This document shows, piece after piece, positions 18,290 to 22,818 of a stretch of 22,818 bases of DNA. Made by a program: the position numbers and the translations under genes. The stretch is from Syntrophomonadaceae bacterium (lineage in GTDB: Bacteria; Bacillota_B; Syntrophomonadia; Syntrophomonadales; Syntrophomonadaceae): positions 1 to 22,818 of the forward strand of contig DAOUSQ010000003.1 in assembly GCA_030627145.1 (NCBI GenBank), given 5' to 3'. The notes beneath the pieces are model-generated. The model saw only the letters and a program-made list of their open reading frames with translations, was not told where the DNA came from and ran no database searches. Position 1 is the stretch's first letter. Each line of letters begins with the position of its first letter.

Positions 18290-18349
18290 AACATAATTAT
18301 ATAATATAGACCAATGGTTAATAACCATACCACAGGGAGGGTATGCCAT

Positions 18350-19726
18350 TTGGATAATAATTTTGATGTAATAATTGTTGGTGCTGGTCCGGCTGGCATT
18401 TTTTCCGCCATCGAAATAATTAAAAATAGTCCCATGAAAATTCTTTTACTAGAGAAGGGTAAAAACGTCGAACAACGCAAATGTCCTATAGGAACCGAAA
18501 CTACCACCTGTCGCAACTGTAAACCCTGTTCCATTATGTGCGGTTGGGGTGGTGCAGGTGCATTTTCCGATGGCAAACTGACATTGACCACAGAATTCGG
18601 TGGCTGGTTAGACAGATACATTGAAAAAAAGAGTTTACAATTACTTATAGATTATGTAGATCAAATTTATGTTTACTATGGAGCCCCGGACAGGGTCTTT
18701 GGACAAAATAGTGAAGAATTTGAAGAAATACGGCTGCGAATGACCCGTTACAATCTCAAACTGGTTCCTGCTCGAATTCGGCATATGGGCACTGAGAATA
18801 CTTTAACGGTCCTGAGGAACATCTGGCAGGATCTTGATAAAAAGCTTACAATTAAAACAAGTGAAGTAGTAGAAGAAATAATTGTTATAAATCAGAAGGT
18901 AACAGGAGTAAAGACCAAGTATAATACTTACTTCGCCCCCAAGGTTATAGTGGCCCCGGGAAGAGATGGAGCCGAGTGGTTTTCTGATCAGGCAAGGAAA
19001 CTTAATATCCCTCTTGGCAATAACCAGGTCGACCTTGGTGTAAGGGTTGAACTCCCCGCTGTCACAATGCAAGAAATTACCGATAAAATATGGGAACCAA
19101 AAATTATTTTTAATTCCTGTGAATTTGATGATATAGTAAGGACTTTTTGTGTTAATCCCAATGGTTTTGTAGTAATGGAAAACACCAATGGTATTATTAC
19201 TGTCAATGGCCATTCTTATGCCAATAGCAAGAGCAAAAACACTAATTTTGCGCTCCTGCTGAGCCAGGAATTTACCGAACCTTTTGATAAGCCTATTTTA
19301 TATGGTCGCTGTATTTCCAGCCTGGCTAATATGCTGAGCGGCAGTATTATTATTCAACGATATGGTGACTTAAAACATGGTCGGCGTTCTACTCCCGGCC
19401 GAATCAAAAAGAGCATAGTTGAACCTACTCTTGAAGGAGCCGTACCCGGGGATTTATCTCTGGTTCTTCCCCACCGGTACATGGTAGGAATACAGGAATG
19501 TCTTGAAGCCCTGGATCAGGCAATACCCGGGATTGCTTCAGAGCATACTCTCCTTTATGGGATAGAGGCAAAATTTTATTCAGCACGGCCCAGATTGAGC
19601 AATACACTGCAAACCGATATAGAAGGTCTCTGGGCTATAGGAGATGGAGCAGGTGTAACCAGAGGGCTCATACAGGCTAGTGTGTCTGGAGTAATTGCTG
19701 CTCGAGATATCTTAAACAAAGGGTGA
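18350..19726 (+). CDS. FAD-dependent oxidoreductase of unknown substrate (COG2509-like)
   Basis: Predicted flavoprotein dehydrogenase. In the 458-residue form, a Rossmann FAD-binding motif GAGPAG (11-16) is followed by LLLEKG with the acidic residue that binds FAD ribose. The family-type GWGGAGAFSDGKL stretch (about 65-77) comes next, and the C-terminal FAD motif is AIGDGAGVTRGLIQAS. Five cysteines cluster just before GWGG (about C45, C54, C57, C60, C64: CxxCxxCxxxC plus one), which might hold an iron-sulfur cluster. The frame is open from ATG 18314, but that codon sits in a palindrome without an SD. TTG 18350 has GGGAGGG about eight bases upstream and begins LDNNFDVIIVG, so it is preferred. 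No neighbour reveals the substrate. Confidence 0.8.
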   Translation: MDNNFDVIIVGAGPAGIFSAIEIIKNSPMKILLLEKGKNVEQRKCPIGTETTTCRNCKPCSIMCGWGGAGAFSDGKLTLTTEFGGWLDRYIEKKSLQLLIDYVDQIYVYYGAPDRVFGQNSEEFEEIRLRMTRYNLKLVPARIRHMGTENTLTVLRNIWQDLDKKLTIKTSEVVEEIIVINQKVTGVKTKYNTYFAPKVIVAPGRDGAEWFSDQARKLNIPLGNNQVDLGVRVELPAVTMQEITDKIWEPKIIFNSCEFDDIVRTFCVNPNGFVVMENTNGIITVNGHSYANSKSKNTNFALLLSQEFTEPFDKPILYGRCISSLANMLSGSIIIQRYGDLKHGRRSTPGRIKKSIVEPTLEGAVPGDLSLVLPHRYMVGIQECLEALDQAIPGIASEHTLLYGIEAKFYSARPRLSNTLQTDIEGLWAIGDGAGVTRGLIQASVSGVIAARDILNKG

Positions 19727-19959
19727 CCTAATATAAGGAGTCCGACTTTTTCAGCAAATAGACCTCCATGATCCTTATGGTGTAACCATCAGATAATAAG
19801 ATTCTGAAATGTTTACAAAATTGAAAAAAATCAGCGTGCGAGCATAGCAAGCCCGCATCTAATTACAGGACAGTTAATAGAGAATATTTTAAAACTACTC
19901 CCATAAGCCTCTTACGTTGATAGTATAATATTGCTATAAAATTTTAATCAAGAAAGGAA
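19727..19959. other. Intergenic region with an imperfect GC-rich hairpin
   Basis: No convincing gene is seen. At 19834-19856 a locally GC-rich inverted repeat (GCGTGCGAGC / GCAAGCCCGC, about 7 of 10 pairs) stands out in AT-rich DNA. On the minus strand it is followed by TGATTTTTTTC, so it could end minus-strand transcripts, although no minus-strand gene is evident upstream of it. A TATAAT lies at 19924-19929 before the small peptide, without a good -35. An AAGGAG at 19735-19740 has no usable start codon. Confidence 0.45.
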
Positions 19960-20055
19960 ATGAACCTGGTTATGAAAACTTTAATCCCATTGATAATAAT
20001 GACCTTGATTATTTTTATAGCTATATACATGGTACTTGATAAAGCATTTCAATAA
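19960..20055 (+). CDS. Putative 31-residue single-span membrane peptide
   Basis: A short frame beginning ATG AAC CTG GTT ATG, with one very hydrophobic helix (about residues 7-27, LIPLIIMTLIIFIAIYMVL) and the tail DKAFQ. AAAGGA stands two bases before the first ATG and 14 before the in-frame ATG at 19972, so neither spacing is ideal. The continuous membrane helix with a charged end and its own TATAAT upstream suggest a real small protein. The composition is AT-rich, so a chance frame cannot be excluded. I do not recognise a family. Confidence 0.4.
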   Translation: MNLVMKTLIPLIIMTLIIFIAIYMVLDKAFQ

Positions 20056-20078
20056 TTCACCTAATTATTAGTTTCATT

Positions 20079-20100
20079 ATGTGCTAAAAATGTGCTAAAA
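20079..20100 (+). repeat. Tandem 11-bp repeat (two exact copies)
   Basis: ATGTGCTAAAA occurs twice end to end (20079-20089, 20090-20100), about one helical turn per copy. It lies 87 bases before the MBL gene and 24 bases downstream of the small peptide's stop. Possible direct-repeat operator; the function is unknown. Confidence 0.5.
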
Positions 20101-20130
20101 CATATGCCCGATGTAGAAACAATAAACCTG

Positions 20131-20164
20131 TGTTATAGTTAATTCAAAACTTATTACTATAACA
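20131..20164 (+). promoter_or_regulatory. Inverted repeat overlapping the extended -10 of the MBL-fold gene
   Basis: TGTTATAGT (20131-20139) and ACTATAACA (20156-20164) form a perfect 9-bp inverted repeat with a 16-base spacer. TATAGT at 20134-20139 preceded by TGT forms an extended -10. The predicted start lies between the arms. The half-site resembles the TGTTATAA repeat before the COG2509 gene. Confidence 0.4.
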
Positions 20165-20186
20165 AATACCAATCAAAAGGAAAAAT

Positions 20187-21143
20187 ATGAATAAATTTAA
20201 CCTTAGAATCCTTGGGACTGAATCCCTTGGTGTTCGTGGACTTAGTTGTGTAGTAGAATTGAAAGAGCGTAAAATATTTATTGATCCAGGAATATCTCTT
20301 GGGTATCACCGGTATGGATTATTGCCACATCCTGTTCAAGTAGGTGTTGGTGAAATAATACGTCAGCAAATTATTTGTGAACTAAGCAATGCCACCGATG
20401 TGGTCTTTAGCCATTTTCATGGTGATCATATTCCCCTTGTTGATGCAAACCCCTATCAGTTAAATATAATACAGGTAAAAGATTTATTTGATAAAGTAAG
20501 AATATGGGCTAAAGGAAGTCAAGGACTTTCTCCCCAGATGGATAAACGAGTCAGAGCCCTGGCTTTTTCATTAAACAGTACAATCCCAGATGCCGAAGGA
20601 CAAAGTGATGGGACAATTAGTTTTTCCCATGCAGTTCCACACGGCGAAGAGAATTCACCTGCAGGAGAAGTAATGTTGACAATGATTTCGGACGAAGAAA
20701 ATACATTTGTACATGCTTCAGATAGCCAGTTCCTTTCCAGTCGTGCAGTCTCATCCATATTGGATTTTAAACCTGATGTAGTACTGGCAAGTGGTCCCCC
20801 ATTGTATTTACCTAGTTTTAGTCAGGGGAAAAAAGAAGTTGCCTGGAACAATATAATAAAATTATCAGAACAAGTAGGTACCCTCATACTTGACCACCAT
20901 TTACTACGCTGCCAGGAAGGACTTACCTGGTTGAAACAGTTAGCAAAACAGGCAGACCACAGGATTATATGTGCAGCAGATTATATGCAACATCCCTGTC
21001 ACCTTTTGGAGGCTTTACGCCCTCAGTTATATAAGGATATTCCAGTTCCTGATGGATGGCATAAAGATTACGCTACAGGTACAGCCAGCACTGAGAAATA
21101 TATAAACAGGGCTAGACAAATATACAAAAACTTTGCCTATTAA
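20187..21143 (+). CDS. Metallo-beta-lactamase-fold hydrolase, UPF0282-like
   Basis: A 318-residue protein of the MBL superfamily, probably a metal-dependent hydrolase. The HxHxDH metal motif is FSHFHGDH (H76, H78, D80, H81). It also has TESLGVRG (11-18), FIDPGISLGYHRYGLLPHP (31-49), SHAVPHGEE, FVHASDSQF, SGPPLYLPSF and DHHLLR. The DPGxxLGxxRYGLxPHP and VPHG patterns recall the UPF0282 family, which I know mostly from archaea, so transfer from archaea is possible. No RNase J or beta-CASP motifs are evident. ATG 20187 has AAAGG six bases upstream. It is monocistronic, convergent with the broken cax gene. The substrate is unknown. Confidence 0.75.
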   Translation: MNKFNLRILGTESLGVRGLSCVVELKERKIFIDPGISLGYHRYGLLPHPVQVGVGEIIRQQIICELSNATDVVFSHFHGDHIPLVDANPYQLNIIQVKDLFDKVRIWAKGSQGLSPQMDKRVRALAFSLNSTIPDAEGQSDGTISFSHAVPHGEENSPAGEVMLTMISDEENTFVHASDSQFLSSRAVSSILDFKPDVVLASGPPLYLPSFSQGKKEVAWNNIIKLSEQVGTLILDHHLLRCQEGLTWLKQLAKQADHRIICAADYMQHPCHLLEALRPQLYKDIPVPDGWHKDYATGTASTEKYINRARQIYKNFAY

Positions 21144-21166
21144 TAACTCCCAATGGGGAATTATTA
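21141..21166. terminator. Possible terminator between the MBL gene and cax
   Basis: Left arm TAATAACTCCC (21141-21151, containing the MBL stop codon) pairs with GGGAATTATTA (21156-21166) with one mismatch and a 4-base loop. A T-rich tract (CTTTTTCTTT) follows only about 14 bases later on the plus strand, so termination would be inefficient. Confidence 0.4.
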
Positions 21167-21190
21167 AACTCGTAACAGCTTTTTCTTTGC

Positions 21191-22209
21191 TCATGCCAAA
21201 TAGAATGCAACAGATATAATTAAATACGCAGCCAGCAGCAATGCCCCCTCAAACCAATTGGACTCACCATCCAGGCTTATGAAATGTGCTATAAGTACTG
21301 CCAAGCCTACAGCCACTATTTCGTAATAGTTAAACATAATACTCATTGGGCATCCCAAAACAAAAATATTAATAAAGGTGTTACCAGAAGGGCTATCTGA
21401 GTGTTTGAACCAACTGCTATTTCAAAAGACAGGTCCATTTTATTTTTAAAGGCCATTAACACCGCTTTAAAGTGCTCAGCAGCGTTTCCAATAATGGGTA
21501 TTATTATTATCCCGATAAAAAATCTGACCAGTTAAGAGCTTCAGTTACCGGCTCAATACCACTTACCAGGAATTCGCTCTCTATAGCTATCAAGATGGTA
21601 CAAAGCCCTAAAAAAGCAAGTGCCTTTCTTTTACTCCAGCGCCTCTCATCCTGAACAATTTCACAGACACTGCTTTCCTGCTGCATTGAAAAAATAATCC
21701 CATAAAATAGATTACAAAAAAAATAGCAGCAACCGTTAAGCTAAACTCTTCTAAAGCATGGGCGTTACTGCTACCATGAAAAAATACAGCCGGGATAATA
21801 AGAGCAATAACCGATAAAAGCATCAAACTGGTCTGGTTACCTGCATGCACACGGTTAAAAGACTGTGTCCCATTTTTAGACCTCCTACCAGTATTGATAA
21901 TCCTAAAACGAGCAGGATATTACCCGGGATACTACCAGCTATCGAAGCCTTAACCACAGTAAATAAGCCCTTTTTGAGAGCAAAGATAGTAATTAAAAGT
22001 TCCGTTGCATTCCCAAAGGTAGCGTTTAAAAAACCACCTATCTTTTCTCCGGTATAACATGCCAGGTGATCGGTAGCCTCACCCATGATTCCCGACAGGG
22101 GTATTATGGAAAGACTCGCAGAAAAAAACAGCGCTATTTCATTTCCGGTAAATTTAAAAAATATACTAAATAAGATAGCTGGTAATAGATAGTATAAAAA
22201 TTTACCCAA
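21191..22209 (-). pseudogene. Ca2+/cation antiporter (CaxA/CAX family), frameshifted
   Basis: Membrane antiporter that would export Ca2+ in exchange for H+. Reading across frames restores a typical CAX protein: TTG start at 22209 (AGGCGGATAGAG upstream), GEATDHLA, the first CAX repeat [42 protein letters not shown], then [11 protein letters not shown]. The second repeat IIGNAAEHFKAV and GSNTQIALLV come later, and the stop TGA is at 21193-21191. Four single-base losses are needed: near 21863-21868, in the T6 at 21694-21689, the T6 at 21522-21517, and the T5 at 21366-21362 (complement A runs on the plus strand). Three are in homopolymers, so sequencing error is a real alternative to a true pseudogene. 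Confidence 0.85.
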
Positions 22210-22211
22210 CT

Positions 22212-22509
22212 CTATCCGCCTAAAAACAATGTGGCCCGATATTTGATCCCAGGATATGAAATATACCATAATTTACGCACAAATAATACCAGCCCAAAAC
22301 TATGTCCCAAACTAAAAGAGGATAGCTTTTTGCTATATCCCCCTCAGTTCTTTGTTTAATTAAAATTATTGCTCCACTCAATTGTAAAAGTAATAAAACT
22401 ATCCCTACCATACCAGATAATAAATACTGATAGCCACTCCAACAGATATAAGCATCCACAAAAGGGTCCTAATTATTTCCATTTTAACCTGTTTATAGAG
22501 TTCTTCCAT
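22212..22509 (-). pseudogene. Small membrane protein (about 99 residues if repaired), frameshifted, upstream of cax
   Basis: ATG 22509 has a perfect AGGAGG seven bases upstream and opens MEELYKQVKMEIIRTLLW with a first membrane span, but stops after 34 codons. Shifting frame near 22418-22424 continues into a second hydrophobic span (GIVLLLLQLSGAIILI) and KQRTEGDIAKSYPLLVWD. A further shift near 22292-22300 would continue [18 protein letters not shown] and end at TAG 22214-22212, just before the cax start. I do not recognise the family. Two or three membrane spans and tight coupling to cax suggest a related membrane function. Confidence 0.5.
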
Positions 22510-22551
22510 TAATATTCCTCCTAAGAAATAAAATAAATCCAGATTAATATT

Positions 22552-22580
22552 ATTATATCAGAAACCTGCGCTAACGTCAC
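22552..22580 (-). promoter_or_regulatory. Sigma-A promoter for the small membrane gene and cax
   Basis: Minus-strand GTGACG (22580-22575), 17-base spacer, perfect TATAAT (22557-22552). The leader of about 40 bases carries the AGGAGG of the small membrane gene. The promoter looks functional even though both genes behind it are frameshifted. Confidence 0.6.
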
Positions 22581-22598
22581 TTCGCCGGGACTATCAAA

Positions 22599-22818
22599 TC
22601 AATCTGATAATAAGAGTTCTTTTAGCCATAAAGCTCTTTGATAACCTTTCCTCAAGAAATTTTGTGGAGTTCTTTCAAAGTCCTGTGGGCATGGATATAC
22701 TTCAAGCGTAATATATCCATTATATGAAGATTGCGGAAAAACGCTCATAACTTTTTCCCAATCAATATTTCCCTCTCCTGGCAACCAGTGCCTATCTTTT
22801 ACTCCGTCATTATCCGAA
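22599..22818 (-). CDS. Sugar phosphate isomerase/epimerase-like TIM barrel, C-terminus (5' end outside window)
   Basis: The last 72 or so residues of a gene entering from the right edge. The frame reads SDNDGVKDRHWLPGEGNIDW, followed by a YNGYITLEVYP strand and a final helix ending KELLLSD. The H/DNDG-x-x-D-x-H-x-x-PGxGxIDW pattern and the later GY-x-G-x-x-x-x-E are hallmarks of the AP endonuclease 2 / xylose isomerase-like TIM barrel family, where these residues bind a metal and the sugar. The specific substrate cannot be told from this part. The visible stretch is intact, unlike the genes downstream of it. Confidence 0.8.
   Translation of the reverse strand, partial: SDNDGVKDRHWLPGEGNIDWEKVMSVFPQSSYNGYITLEVYPCPQDFERTPQNFLRKGYQRALWLKELLLSD

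Noticed and set aside
21191..22209. Programmed frameshifting as an explanation for the broken cax gene
   Set aside because: Four separate shifts, mainly one-base losses in ordinary T runs, are not known for this family. Decay or sequencing error is simpler.

Overview
The window looks like a chromosomal housekeeping locus of a low-GC, endospore-forming Firmicute, probably an anaerobic member of the class Clostridia. The evidence is a spoIIP gene, a perfect CIRCE operator in front of hrcA, a Gram-positive-type DnaK, strong AGGAGG ribosome binding sites, and a gene order close to the Bacillus subtilis holA-rpsT-spoIIP-yqxA-lepA-hemW-hrcA-grpE-dnaK-dnaJ-prmA-rsmE-mtaB region. No rRNA, tRNA, CRISPR array, insertion sequence or phage gene was found.

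Reading the main block in its direction of transcription (minus strand, right to left): holA (17.1-18.1 kb) converges on plus-strand rpsT across a shared bidirectional terminator. spoIIP and a yqxA-like gene follow, then about 0.63 kb of non-coding, repeat-rich DNA. After that come murJ, lepA-hemW behind a clear sigma-A promoter, and the heat-shock operon hrcA - archaeal-like (group III type) chaperonin - grpE - dnaK - dnaJ, continuing into prmA, rsmE and mtaB. A sigma-A promoter with a perfect CIRCE stands directly before hrcA. HrcA should therefore repress its own operon, tying the chaperonin, the DnaK machine, ribosomal protein methylation (PrmA), 16S rRNA methylation (RsmE) and tRNA modification (MtaB) to one heat-responsive unit. 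At the left edge an SD plus GTG marks the start of the next gene.

The right part (18.2-22.8 kb) is less conserved. It holds a plus-strand FAD-dependent oxidoreductase of COG2509 type with a cysteine cluster, a 31-residue single-span membrane peptide, and a plus-strand metallo-beta-lactamase-fold protein resembling UPF0282, a family I associate mainly with archaea. On the minus strand follow a cax-type Ca2+/cation antiporter and a small membrane protein gene. Both are broken by single-base frameshifts although their promoter and ribosome binding site look intact. The C-terminus of a sugar phosphate isomerase/epimerase-like TIM barrel runs off the right edge.

The most notable features are the group III chaperonin inside a CIRCE-controlled dnaK operon (a known but rare arrangement), a 43-base dispersed repeat upstream of both murJ and holA, the repeat-laden gap upstream of murJ with a perfect 13-bp inverted repeat, similar TGTTATA inverted repeats at two promoters, and the cluster of frameshifts in the cax region. 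I did not find a convincing, wholly undescribed multi-gene system.
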